This document shows, in pieces, positions 1-6,359 of a stretch of 11,649 nucleotides of DNA; the first letter of the stretch is position 1; every line of letters begins with the position of its first letter. The stretch covers positions 1 through 11,649 of the forward strand of contig JAFYAB010000140.1 in NCBI GenBank assembly GCA_017540945.1, given 5' to 3'. The notes beneath the pieces were generated by a model. It ran no database searches, was not told where the DNA came from, and was given only the letters and a program-made list of their open reading frames with translations. The position numbers and the translations under genes are program-made. This DNA comes from Oscillospiraceae bacterium (GTDB taxonomy: Bacteria; Bacillota_A; Clostridia; Oscillospirales; Oscillospiraceae).

Positions 1-642
1 CACGCCGGGCTCGCCGATCAGCACCGGGTTGTTCTTGGTTTTGCGGGAGAGGATGCGGATCACGTTGCGGATCTCCTCGTCACGGCCGATGACCGGGTCC
101 ATCTGCTTGTCCCTGGCTCGCTGAACCAGATCCGTACCGAACTTTTCCAGGGCCTCATAGGTGTCCTCCGGGTTGTCGGAGGTGACTCGCTGGTTGCCCC
201 GGACCTCCTGCAGGGCCTTCATGGCGTCCTCCCGCTGGATCATGTAGGTCTGGAACAGGGAGCGAACGGTGTTGTCCGGCCGGTCGATCATGGCCAGGAA
301 CAGGTGCTCCACGGAAACGAACTCGTCCTTCATGGACTCCGCGACCTCCTCCGCCTGGGAGAAGAGCTGATCCACGGAGCGGGCGATGTAGTATTTTCCC
401 GCCTCCCGGCCTGAACCGGTGACCGAAGGAATCTGACGCAGCTTTTCCTCCACAGCCGCCTCCAGGCTCTCCGGAGTCTTGCCCATCCGCTTCAGCAGCT
501 GGGGGATCAAACCGCTCTCCTGCCGCAGCAGGGCCATGAGCAGATGCAGCTGCTCGATCTGCTGGTGGTTGTGGTTCAGGGCGATGCTCTGGGCGTCCTG
601 GATGGCCTCCATGGACCGTTTTGTGTACTTGTTGGCATTCAT
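1..642 (-). CDS. clpB: ClpB disaggregase, N-terminal part (truncated by window edge)
   Basis: ClpB is the cytoplasmic AAA+ disaggregase that, with DnaK, threads aggregated proteins through a hexameric pore. The 214 visible codons read [14 protein letters not shown] at the start. They cover the two Clp_N repeats (about residues 1-145), a linker, and the start of the first AAA+ domain: [14 protein letters not shown] at 182-195 and [12 protein letters not shown] at 203-214. The window ends inside Walker A, before the [14 protein letters not shown] and [11 protein letters not shown] are diagnostic of ClpB/ClpC; the N-domain and the spacing to NBD1 fit ClpB better than ClpC. The ATG at 642 is preceded by AAAGGAGC, 6 nt upstream. 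A consensus promoter and a CIRCE operator lie directly upstream, so HrcA heat-shock control is likely. The ClpB middle domain, which would separate ClpB from ClpC decisively, is outside the window. Confidence 0.95.
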   Translation of the reverse strand, partial: MNANKYTKRSMEAIQDAQSIALNHNHQQIEQLHLLMALLRQESGLIPQLLKRMGKTPESLEAAVEEKLRQIPSVTGSGREAGKYYIARSVDQLFSQAEEVAESMKDEFVSVEHLFLAMIDRPDNTVRSLFQTYMIQREDAMKALQEVRGNQRVTSDNPEDTYEALEKFGTDLVQRARDKQMDPVIGRDEEIRNVIRILSRKTKNNPVLIGEPGV

Positions 643-670
643 TGCAATGCTCCTTTCTTTGAGCAGGTCT

Positions 671-697
671 TTAGCACTCAGCTACTATGAGTGCTAA
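671..697 (-). promoter_or_regulatory. CIRCE operator (HrcA binding site)
   Basis: A perfect inverted repeat TTAGCACTC, a 9-nt spacer, and GAGTGCTAA: the exact CIRCE consensus, without mismatch. It lies just downstream of the predicted clpB transcription start (about 704) and about 29 nt upstream of the ATG, so it is in the transcribed leader. That is the usual position for HrcA repression. The site is palindromic; strand is given for the gene it controls. Confidence 0.95.
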
Positions 698-710
698 TCT
701 CTTTGTGCTC

Positions 711-739
711 ATCATATACCCAAAGACCGCAATTGTCAA
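711..739 (-). promoter_or_regulatory. clpB sigma-A promoter
   Basis: On the minus strand, TTGACA (734-739), a 17-bp spacer and TATGAT (711-716). The -35 is perfect and the -10 has one mismatch. The predicted start near 704 puts the CIRCE operator immediately downstream, consistent with a strong housekeeping promoter held down by HrcA. Confidence 0.9.
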
Positions 740-888
740 GGGCGTTCAAAAAAAGTTTTCAATTTCAATTAAATTATGTCAACTTAACACTTTTGTAAAA
801 ACTTTTATCTTTCTTTCTTAATATTTCAGTTTTAGAATACAACTATACAGGATGTTTTCATTTTTCATTCCTCCTTTCTTCTTTGATA

Positions 889-927
889 TTACCCGGGGAC
901 GAGGCTCCCCGGGTAAAATCTTTTTTT
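889..927 (+). terminator. Orphan intrinsic terminator
   Basis: An 11-bp perfect stem (889-899 with 906-916, arms TTACCCGGGGA / TCCCCGGGTAA) with a 6-nt loop, followed by AATC and seven T. The T-tract is only on the + side, so it points rightward. No + strand gene exists upstream of it in the window: clpB runs the other way. It may end a small RNA or act as an attenuator for the small gene at 1015; neither is shown. Confidence 0.7.
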
Positions 928-1014
928 GCCGAAATCGCGGCCTTCCAATGTCAGAAGACCACGTTTTCGCGTTTTTGGACGCTTTCGGCTCTGTGCTCAT
1001 AGGATGTACGGGTG

Positions 1015-1209
1015 ATGCGAATGGACCCCTGTACCCTGACGGCGGCGGTGACGGCGCTTGCGAACGTCCTGGCCTGCCGGCTTGACGATGACAGTCTGGC
1101 GTTGTTGTCGGCATTGTTTGTACAGCTCGGAGATACTCTGGCGACGATGTTGACGCAGCGGAGCTTTTGCAAAACGGCAAATAATTCGGCAGGGCAGGTC
1201 GGGAAATAA
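1015..1209 (+). CDS. Small DUF6774-like protein of unknown function
   Basis: A 64-residue product, MRMDPCTLTAAVTALANV at the start, followed by an acidic DDDS stretch and a conserved-looking core VQLGDTLATMLTQRSFCK. From memory it matches a short clostridial family, often called DUF6774, with the pattern N/D-PC...A...LGDTLATI...Q...C. No function is known and I cannot confirm the family number. Two Cys lie in the N-terminal half (DPC and LAC) and one near the end. There is no signal peptide; the N-terminal half is mildly hydrophobic. The start is uncertain: GTG 1012 and ATG 1015 both lie within 7-10 nt of a weak AGGA at 1001, while ATG 1021 gives the family-like MDPC but has no site in range. 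It is a lone + strand gene between minus-strand clpB and yebC, without a convincing promoter. Its TAA sits in the loop of a strong hairpin. The opposite-strand frames here do not resemble any protein. Confidence 0.6.
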   Translation: MRMDPCTLTAAVTALANVLACRLDDDSLALLSALFVQLGDTLATMLTQRSFCKTANNSAGQVGK

Positions 1210-1225
1210 CCGGCCTGCCCTGTCG
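1187..1225 (+). terminator. GC-rich hairpin over the stop codon of the small gene
   Basis: A 16-bp stem (1187-1202 with 1210-1225, two G-T pairs) and a 7-nt loop GAAATAA holding the TAA stop of the upstream ORF. It is very stable, but the following bases (TGTTGTATT) are only modestly T-rich, so it may protect the 3' end of the mRNA rather than terminate by itself. Confidence 0.5.
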
Positions 1226-1244
1226 TGTTGTATTGCGTATTCGT

Positions 1245-1302
1245 AAAGCCCCTCATCCGTCACGGCTTCGCCGTGCCACCTTCCCCCCAGGGGGAAGGCT
1301 TT
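1245..1302. repeat. REP-like palindromic intergenic repeat
   Basis: A 58-bp unit bounded by inverted ends AAAGCC (1245-1250) and GGCTTT (1297-1302). It contains two internal hairpins: CACGGC-TTC-GCCGTG (1261-1275) and CCTTCCCCC / GGGGGAAGG (1279-1298). From memory, units with the CACGGCTTCGCCGTG core followed by a CCTTCCCCC hairpin occur in many intergenic copies in Oscillospirales genomes; only one copy is in this window. It ends 9 bp before the yebC stop, so transcripts of yebC would end in this structure. It may serve as the yebC 3' hairpin, although no T-tract follows on the minus strand. Confidence 0.65.
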
Positions 1303-1310
1303 GCGTGAGT

Positions 1311-2045
1311 TTAATCCTGGTCCCAGTTGTGCCAGACGTTCTGGACGTCGTCGTCGTCCTCAAAGGCGTCGATGAGCTTTTCCATCATCTTGATGTCTTC
1401 CTCGGACTCCAGCTTTTTGTATTCGTTGGGAACCTGCTCGATCTGGGCGGAGACGAAGCTGTACTTCTTGCCCAGGGCGTCGGCCACGGCGTTGAAATCG
1501 TCGGGCTCGGTGTAGATGGTGAAGACGGTATCCTCGGCTTCAAAGTCGGCGGCGCCGGCGTCGAGGGCGTCCATCATGACCTCGTCCTCCTCATAGTCCT
1601 CGTCCTCGTTGTCGATGACCAGCACGCCCTTCTTTGTGAAGTTCCAGGCCACGCAGCCGGAGGCGCCCATGTTGCCGCCGAACTTGTCGAAGTGGTGGCG
1701 GACGTTGCCCGCGGTGCGGTTGCGGGAGTCGGTCATGGTCTCCACCATGACGGCCACGCCGGAGGGGCCGTAGCCTTCGTAGGTGATGGCCTCGTAGTTG
1801 TCGCCCTGGCCGGCGCCGGCGGCACGCTCCAGCACGCGCTTGATGTTGTCGTTGGGCATGTTGGCGGCCTTGGCCTTGGTGATAACGGTGGCAAGGCGGG
1901 AGTTATTGTTGGGATCGGTGGAGCCGCCGCCTTCCTTCACGGCGACGATCATTTCCTTTGCGATCTTGGTGAAGGCCGCGGCGCGCTTGGCGTCCTGGGC
2001 GCCCTTCGTCTTCTGAATATTATGCCATTTGGAATGTCCGGACAT
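1311..2045 (-). CDS. yebC: YebC/TACO1-family translation factor
   Basis: A 244-residue protein with the signature start MSGHSKWHNIQKTKGAQDAK, then a helical region (FTKIAKEMIVAVKEGG, AAMPNDNI-type segment with KAKAANMPNDNIKRVLERA), EAITYEGYGPSGVAVMVE, and TAGNVRHHFDKFGGNMGASGCVAWNF. These are hallmarks of YebC across its whole length, and the length is typical. The family was long annotated as a DNA-binding regulator (PmpR-like). Mitochondrial TACO1 and recent bacterial work point to a ribosome-associated role in relieving stalls at proline-rich stretches. The C-terminus is very acidic (DEDYEEDE and EDDDD runs). The ATG at 2045 has an AGGGA site upstream. The gene has its own promoter, located between it and nif3, so it need not be cotranscribed with trmK-nif3. 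Confidence 0.96.
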   Translation of the reverse strand: MSGHSKWHNIQKTKGAQDAKRAAAFTKIAKEMIVAVKEGGGSTDPNNNSRLATVITKAKAANMPNDNIKRVLERAAGAGQGDNYEAITYEGYGPSGVAVMVETMTDSRNRTAGNVRHHFDKFGGNMGASGCVAWNFTKKGVLVIDNEDEDYEEDEVMMDALDAGAADFEAEDTVFTIYTEPDDFNAVADALGKKYSFVSAQIEQVPNEYKKLESEEDIKMMEKLIDAFEDDDDVQNVWHNWDQD

Positions 2046-2080
2046 TGCAATTCATCCCTTCTGTGTATATTAGCTGAGAT

Positions 2081-2109
2081 ATTTTAGCACAGGTTTTTTG
2101 ATTGCGCAA
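2081..2109 (-). promoter_or_regulatory. yebC promoter with extended -10
   Basis: On the minus strand, TTGCGC (2104-2109), a 17-bp spacer ending in TGC, and TAAAAT (2081-2086). The TG one base before the -10 makes it an extended -10 promoter. It begins 9 bp after the nif3 stop and predicts a start near 2074, giving a leader of about 30 nt. Confidence 0.6.
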
Positions 2110-2117
2110 GAGTTTTT

Positions 2118-2885
2118 TTACAGAAATCGGATTGCGCCGCGATGCGCCGAGAGAAGGAATTCGATCTCCGGGAAACGATATCGCAGCTTTGCAAGAAGCA
2201 TATGGACGACGGGATTCTCGGTCTCGAAGTGGCCGGCGTCGATCACATTCAGGCCGCGGGCGGCGGCGTCGAGAAATTCATGGTATTTGACGTCTCCCGT
2301 GACAAAGCTGTCACAGCCGGCTGCCAGGGCCAGCTCCACCAGCTCTATGCAGGAGCCGCCGACGACGGCGACCTTTCGGACCGGTCTCCCGGCGTCGACA
2401 TAGCGCAGGCCTGGGCAGTTCAGCGTCTTTTTGACAAAGGCCGCAAAGGAAGCGAGGCTCTGCTCCTCCACAGTCCCGCAGCGGACCAGCGGGGCTTCGC
2501 CCGGCTCCGCCAGCGTTTCGACGCTTTGAAGGCCGAGAAGCGCGGCCAGAACGTCGTTGACGCCCCCGGGCGCGCAGTCGAGATTCGTATGCATGGAGAT
2601 CACCGCGATCCGGTTCTCCAGGAAGCGCAGCTCAGGCTCCGTCAGCGGATCCAGATCGTTGACGTGCTTGTCACCCCGGAAGATCACGGGGTGGTGCGTC
2701 ACCACCAGCTCGCAGCCGAGGGCCTTCGCCTCGTCGGCCACGGCGGCGGTGGCGTCGAGGGCCAGGAGACATTTGCGGACCTCCGCGGTCGAGCGGCCCA
2801 GCAGCAGGCCCACGTTGTCCCAGGACATTTTGTATTCGGCGGGGGCAAGGGTCCAGATATAGTCGAGAATGGTTTGAACGGTCAT
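2118..2885 (-). CDS. Nif3-like dinuclear metal centre protein (short form)
   Basis: A 255-residue NIF3/YqfO-family protein. Family members form toroidal hexamers that bind two metal ions per subunit; the substrate is not established, and some are annotated as GTP cyclohydrolase I type 2 homologs. Visible metal-binding motifs are THHP (His64-His65), MHTNLDCAPGG (His99, Asp103) and AGHFETE (His219, Glu221). SWDNVGLLLG near the N-terminus (21-30) is also typical. This is the short form, lacking the PII-like domain inserted in Bacillus YqfO. The ATG at 2885 overlaps the trmK stop by 4 bp (ATGA), with AGGAGGG inside the end of trmK, so translational coupling is likely. trmK next to nif3 is a conserved Firmicutes arrangement (yqfN-yqfO in Bacillus). 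Family call is sure; biochemical role is not. Confidence 0.94.
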   Translation of the reverse strand: MTVQTILDYIWTLAPAEYKMSWDNVGLLLGRSTAEVRKCLLALDATAAVADEAKALGCELVVTHHPVIFRGDKHVNDLDPLTEPELRFLENRIAVISMHTNLDCAPGGVNDVLAALLGLQSVETLAEPGEAPLVRCGTVEEQSLASFAAFVKKTLNCPGLRYVDAGRPVRKVAVVGGSCIELVELALAAGCDSFVTGDVKYHEFLDAAARGLNVIDAGHFETENPVVHMLLAKLRYRFPEIEFLLSAHRGAIRFL

Positions 2886-3643
2886 GGAATACCCTCCTGT
2901 TTTGCAATCTGCAGCGCGCGTACTTCCTCCAACGCTTGCTCGTAATACTTTGCCCGATCCAGGTCGGCCGGGTCTTCGCTTTGGGTGATACCCCGGACGG
3001 TGAGCTCCAAGGCCCGGCGCATTCTGCCCAGGTATTCGGGATAGAGCGGGTCGTTCTCCCGGCGCAAAGCCGGGGAGACGTACTGCTCGCCGGGGCTCAG
3101 GGCTCTCCCCTGCCCGGGCCGGACAGCCATCACGGAATAGAGGAAGCGTCCGTCCCGGACCAGGCGCTCCCGGTCGATGGACCAGCCCCGATCCCCGATC
3201 CAGCGGCGCAGATCATTGGCTGCGGATTGGGGCTGAAGGATCAGGGTATAAGCTCCCCCGTCCAGCCAGGGAGCAGCGTCCAGGATGCTTGCGATCAGAT
3301 CCCCGCCCATGCCAGCCAGCACCAGCGTGTCAAAGCTGCCGGGCTTCAGTTCATTCAGGCCGTCGGATAATACGAACGAAATCCCATGCGGAAGCGTATG
3401 GCGCTCACTGTGCGCCGCTGCTGGATTATACGGCACTTCCGCGATCCCGAAAAACGCCGCGTTGGTCCGGGCTGATTCCAGGGGCTTCTCCCGGAGGTCG
3501 GCTGCGATCGCATGGGCGCAGCGTTCGGTTTGGAGCAGATGGATGGCCAGATACCCGTGATCGGTGCCCACATCGGCGACGGTGTCACAGGGCGGTACCA
3601 GCCCGGCGCAGCATAGTAAACGTTTTGAGATTGGCAGCTTCAT
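2882..3643 (-). CDS. trmK: tRNA (adenine(22)-N1)-methyltransferase TrmK
   Basis: A 253-residue SAM-dependent methyltransferase that makes m1A at position 22 of tRNA. Motif I is VADVGTDHGYL (22-32). Further family motifs are LSDGLNEL (92-99), TLVLAGMGGDLI (106-117) and LILQPQS (134-140), then RLVRDGRFLY (160-169) and a C-terminal helical tail. The ATG at 3643 follows GAGGAGC. The gene overlaps nif3 by 4 bp and follows the MATE gene by 54 bp. The odd part is residues 68-86 (AEVPYNPAAAHSERHTLPH). They fall between the helix after motif I and the strand leading to LSDG, where Bacillus TrmK as I recall it has no such stretch. The DNA coding for this segment is a nested palindrome, suggesting an in-frame repeat insertion. 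All core motifs are intact, so the enzyme is probably active. Confidence 0.93.
   Translation of the reverse strand: MKLPISKRLLCCAGLVPPCDTVADVGTDHGYLAIHLLQTERCAHAIAADLREKPLESARTNAAFFGIAEVPYNPAAAHSERHTLPHGISFVLSDGLNELKPGSFDTLVLAGMGGDLIASILDAAPWLDGGAYTLILQPQSAANDLRRWIGDRGWSIDRERLVRDGRFLYSVMAVRPGQGRALSPGEQYVSPALRRENDPLYPEYLGRMRRALELTVRGITQSEDPADLDRAKYYEQALEEVRALQIAKQEGIP
3388..3442. repeat. Nested palindrome inside trmK
   Basis: The outer arms are GCGGAAGCGTAT (3388-3399) and ATACGGCACTTCCGC (3428-3442), complementary apart from a 3-nt bulge. The inner stem is GGCGC (3400-3404) with GCGCC (3412-3416) and a 7-nt loop. The structure is confined to the segment coding for TrmK residues 68-86 and keeps the frame. 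It resembles palindromic elements that insert into genes, such as those known in Rickettsia, but I cannot show a second copy here. Confidence 0.55.
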
Positions 3644-3697
3644 GGGAGCTCCTCATATTTGAATCATGATCCTTGAAAGATGGAAAGGACTGTCGGC

Positions 3698-5122
3698 TCA
3701 GAAGGCCGGACCCTGCGGGAGGGGCTTATCCGGCTGGCTCAAATGCCGGAGCACCCGCGCCTGGAGGGGAATTGCCAGGAAAAAGGTGCAAACATCGCTG
3801 ACCGGCTGGGCCAGCTCCAGGCCGGTGAGGCCGAAGAGCCGGGGCAGCAGCAGAACCATGGGGATCAGAAAGAGGCCCTGGCGAGCCATGGCCAGCAGGG
3901 AGGCGGATACCATCCAGCCCATGGTCTGCTGGGTCATGTTGGAGGGCACCACCCAGCAGTTGACGAAAAAGGCGGCGCACTGGAAGCGCAGGATCACCGC
4001 CGCCAGCTCCCGGACCTTGGGCTCGGCGTCCGGGAAGAGTCGTACCACCTGAGGCGCGAAAATCTCCCCCAGGACCACCACCAGCAGACACCAGCAGGCA
4101 ACGGCCTTTACCAGGAACCAGAAGGCCCTCCGGACCCGGCTGTACTGGCCGGCTCCGTAGTTGAAGCCGCAGACGGGCTGATAACCCTGACCCAGTCCGA
4201 TCACGGCGTTGTTCATCATCATAACGATCTTGCTGACCATACCGAAGGCCGCGATCAGGACCGCCCGGCCGATGGCCGGGTCCGCTGCTCCCACGTCTCC
4301 GGCCACCCGGTTCAGGATGGTCACAGATACCGCGGCGCAGCCCTGGCGCATCAGGGAGGGCAGGCCGCCCTGGACGATAAGCCCCAGGTTTTCCCCACTC
4401 ACGCGGATTCGGCTGGGATGAATGCGGAGATTGTCTCCCCGGAAGGTGCCGGAGAGCAGTACGCTGAAGCCCACCGTCTGACTGATGGCGGTGGCCAGAG
4501 CGGCGCCCTCGGCCCCCATGCCCAGGCCGTGGATAAACAGCGGGTCCAGGCCCACATTCAGCACAGCGCCGCTGACCACGCCGATCATACCGTAGAGAGC
4601 GTTGCCCTGGAAACGAAGCTGGTTATTGAGGCAGAAGGAGCCCATCATCATGGGGGCGGCTGCGAAGATCCAGCGCAGATAGTCTGCGGTGGGTCCCACA
4701 AATTCCTCGTCGGCCCCCAGAAAGCGGGCGATGGGCTCCGTGAAAAGCTCGCCGATCGTCAGGACGACAGCGCCCAAGAACAGGGCCAGGAACAGGCCCG
4801 TGGCGGCCATTTCGGAGGCCCTTCGCACGTCCTGCCGCCCCAAGGCCCGGGAGATGAAGTTGGCGGCGCCTTGGCCCACGAAGAAGCCCTGCGCCTGGAT
4901 CAGCGCCATGACGGACAGCGAGACAGAGACCGCGGCGATGGCGCAGGTCCCGGCGTAGCCGCCGATGGAGCTGACAAAGAAGGTGTCCGCCAGGTTATAG
5001 AGGGCGGTGACCAGCATGGAAGCGATGGTGGGCACCGAGAGCTTTAAAACCAGCTTATGGACCGGAGTTGTGGTCATGCGGATGAATTTTTCCTGCCGCA
5101 AATCGGGACGATCGTTGCTCAT
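3698..5122 (-). CDS. MATE-family cation/drug efflux transporter
   Basis: A 474-residue integral membrane protein of the MATE family (NorM/MepA/DinF type), exporting cationic or organic compounds with Na+ or H+ antiport. The N-terminus KFIRMTTTPVHKLVLKLSVP and LYNLADTFFV (41-50) are typical of clostridial MATE proteins. Repeated MATE features are LRFQGNALYGM (169-179), VLNVGLDPLFI (188-197) and the second-half signature GLGQGYQPVCGFNYGAG (309-325). About 12 hydrophobic helices are visible in two six-helix halves. The ATG at 5122 follows AAAGGATAGGAA. It lies downstream of the DUF1858 terminator and 54 bp upstream of trmK, so it probably heads a MATE-trmK-nif3 unit; I see no clear promoter in the 56 bp before it. 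The substrate cannot be told from sequence. Confidence 0.93.
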   Translation of the reverse strand: MSNDRPDLRQEKFIRMTTTPVHKLVLKLSVPTIASMLVTALYNLADTFFVSSIGGYAGTCAIAAVSVSLSVMALIQAQGFFVGQGAANFISRALGRQDVRRASEMAATGLFLALFLGAVVLTIGELFTEPIARFLGADEEFVGPTADYLRWIFAAAPMMMGSFCLNNQLRFQGNALYGMIGVVSGAVLNVGLDPLFIHGLGMGAEGAALATAISQTVGFSVLLSGTFRGDNLRIHPSRIRVSGENLGLIVQGGLPSLMRQGCAAVSVTILNRVAGDVGAADPAIGRAVLIAAFGMVSKIVMMMNNAVIGLGQGYQPVCGFNYGAGQYSRVRRAFWFLVKAVACWCLLVVVLGEIFAPQVVRLFPDAEPKVRELAAVILRFQCAAFFVNCWVVPSNMTQQTMGWMVSASLLAMARQGLFLIPMVLLLPRLFGLTGLELAQPVSDVCTFFLAIPLQARVLRHLSQPDKPLPQGPAF

Positions 5123-5136
5123 TTCCTATCCTTTCA

Positions 5137-5170
5137 AAAAAACAGGGGCGCGTCGGCGTCCCTGTTTTTC
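5137..5170 (-). terminator. Intrinsic terminator after the DUF1858 gene
   Basis: A 14-bp stem (5139-5152 with 5157-5170; one G-T pair) with a 4-nt loop. Reading on the minus strand it ends in CCCTGTTTTTTT, a seven-T tract. It starts 8 bp after the DUF1858 stop. The + side also has five T, so it could work weakly both ways. It overlaps the leader of the MATE gene, which lies immediately downstream. Confidence 0.88.
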
Positions 5171-5178
5171 GGTTCGAT

Positions 5179-5385
5179 TTACTGCTGGGCTTCGTCAAAG
5201 GCGTTGAGGTGCTTCAGGAACTCATCCACGTCCACGCCGTGGACCATGCAGGCCTCCTCCACGGTCTCGCCGCGGGAAGCGGGGCAGCCCAGGCAGTGCA
5301 TGCCGATGGCCATGAACAGAGGCGCGGTCTCGGGCGCGATATCCAGAACGTCGCCGATGATGGTGTCTTTTTCGATCTTTGCCAT
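5179..5385 (-). CDS. DUF1858 redox-disulfide mini-protein (hybrid-cluster-protein-associated type)
   Basis: A 68-residue protein starting MAKIEKDTIIGDVLDIAPE, with GMHCLGCPASRGETVEEAC in the middle. It matches the DUF1858 family, called the hybrid cluster protein-associated redox disulfide domain. The CxxC pair is Cys31 and Cys34, with a third Cys at 46 (EEAC). The family is thought to take part in thiol or nitrogen-oxide related redox chemistry, but no reaction is established. No hybrid cluster protein gene is in the window. AAAGGAG lies 12 nt before the ATG, a long spacing. The gene has its own promoter (5423-5450) and terminator (5137-5170), so it is a monocistronic unit of about 280 nt. 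Confidence 0.9.
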   Translation of the reverse strand: MAKIEKDTIIGDVLDIAPETAPLFMAIGMHCLGCPASRGETVEEACMVHGVDVDEFLKHLNAFDEAQQ

Positions 5386-5422
5386 AGTGTTTTTTATCTC
5401 CTTTGGTTTTGTTTTCTACGTC

Positions 5423-5450
5423 ATTATACCCGGTTTCGTCGGAAAATCAA
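5423..5450 (-). promoter_or_regulatory. DUF1858 gene promoter
   Basis: On the minus strand, TTGATT (5445-5450), a 16-bp spacer and a perfect TATAAT (5423-5428). The predicted start is near 5416, about 30 nt before the ATG at 5385. It lies in the gap between the phosphodiesterase stop and the DUF1858 gene. I see no operator in this gap. Confidence 0.8.
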
Positions 5451-5513
5451 GTGCTAATATAAATTATTTTGGGACGGGGCTGCGGATTCTTCGTCTCCCT
5501 CAGAAGGCGTTGG

Positions 5514-6356
5514 TCATTTTGCGGCGAAGCCCTCGAAGATGATCATGTCGCCCTGCTCGATCAGCGGATTGGCTTCCGCCTGGGAGGGCACCACCCACCA
5601 GAAAATCTGGGGGCCCCAGAGCTTCCGGCAGAGTCCCGGCGCCAAGTCGTCGCGGTCCTCGTACTTGTAGGCCACAAAGTCGGGCTTCGTGAGGAAATTA
5701 CCCATCATGTTGGAGAGCGCGAAGCGCATGAAAGGGTTGAGAACGCAGTTCTCATCCCGGAAGAAATTCTCGGAGAGCTGGCCGCGGATGATGTCGGGGC
5801 GATGCTTTTTCAGCCACATAAGGACCCGGGGATCGAAGGATTCGATCATATAGTCCAGGCTGGGGTAATCCTTCAGCAGCTCCGTGACCTTCTGAACAAG
5901 CTCCTCATGATTGCCGTTTTCCGGCTTGAGCTCAATGAGCAGCGGGGTCTTGCCGTCAAAGAGGGGCAGCACGTCCTCCAGGAAGGGGACTTTCTCCCGG
6001 GTCCCCTCCAGGGTGAGCTGGCCCAGGACCTGGGCGGTGACGGCGCTGATGTTGGCGTTGGCGCCGGTGGTGCGCTTGAGGCTCTCGTCGTGCATCACCA
6101 CAAGGCGGCCGTCCCGGCTCATACGGACGTCCAGCTCCGCCCCGTAGCCGTTGTTGGCGGCCAGGCGGAAGGCGCGGATGGAGTTCTCGGGGATCCCGGC
6201 GTGGATGGCGTGCAGGCCCCGGTGGGCGTAGTGGTGATCTCCCAGCTTGGCGTAGAAGCCGCTCTTGGGGCGGCGTTTGGTCTTCATGCTGAGCATAAAG
6301 AGACCCGCAAATACCAGAAGAATCAGATCAAGTATCAGGAGAATTTTCCAAAGCAT
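5514..6356 (-). CDS. Membrane-anchored glycerophosphodiester phosphodiesterase
   Basis: A 280-residue GDPD-family enzyme that would hydrolyse glycerophosphodiesters to sn-glycerol-3-phosphate and an alcohol. One hydrophobic helix (about residues 4-22) followed by KTKRRPK suggests an N-terminal anchor; which side the catalytic domain faces is not certain. Catalytic and metal-binding residues are present: HRG at 45-47, ENS at 57-59, GAELDVR with Glu74 and Asp76, VMHDE with His89, and IELKPE with Glu142 and Lys144. Length is normal for the TIM-barrel family. The ATG at 6356 comes 3 bp after the stop of the MFS transporter gene. Its ribosome-binding site GGAGG lies inside the end of that gene, so the two are cotranscribed. 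The family is also used on lipid or lipoteichoic-acid glycerophosphate, and the transporter gives no clear substrate hint. Confidence 0.93.
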   Translation of the reverse strand: MLWKILLILDLILLVFAGLFMLSMKTKRRPKSGFYAKLGDHHYAHRGLHAIHAGIPENSIRAFRLAANNGYGAELDVRMSRDGRLVVMHDESLKRTTGANANISAVTAQVLGQLTLEGTREKVPFLEDVLPLFDGKTPLLIELKPENGNHEELVQKVTELLKDYPSLDYMIESFDPRVLMWLKKHRPDIIRGQLSENFFRDENCVLNPFMRFALSNMMGNFLTKPDFVAYKYEDRDDLAPGLCRKLWGPQIFWWVVPSQAEANPLIEQGDMIIFEGFAAK

Positions 6357-6359
6357 TTT

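Noticed and set aside
754..782. A second TTGACA (777-782) upstream of clpB on the minus strand
   Set aside because: The hexamer at the right distance (AAAACT) is a poor -10, and the promoter at 711-739 is far better.
951..1263. Overlapping minus-strand frames of 88-120 codons in the clpB-yebC spacer
   Set aside because: Arg/Ser/Ala-rich products with no similarity I recognise; the + strand small ORF in the same place looks like a real family member.
1233..2087. A 284-codon + strand frame opposite yebC
   Set aside because: Val/Gly/Leu-rich antisense reading of yebC without motif or start site.
2101..2138. Direct repeat GATTGCGC at the end of nif3
   Set aside because: Two 8-bp copies only, with no inverted partner or mobile-element context; chance is sufficient.
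3680..5047. A 455-codon + strand frame opposite the MATE gene
   Set aside because: Low-complexity, His/Gln/Gly-rich product with no membrane segments or motifs; the MATE protein on the other strand is certain.
5451..5513. Possible terminator after the phosphodiesterase gene
   Set aside because: Only a weak bulged GGGA/TCCC pairing followed by an A-rich, not T-rich, run; not strong enough to annotate. Nothing else is seen in this stretch besides the upstream edge of the DUF1858 promoter region.
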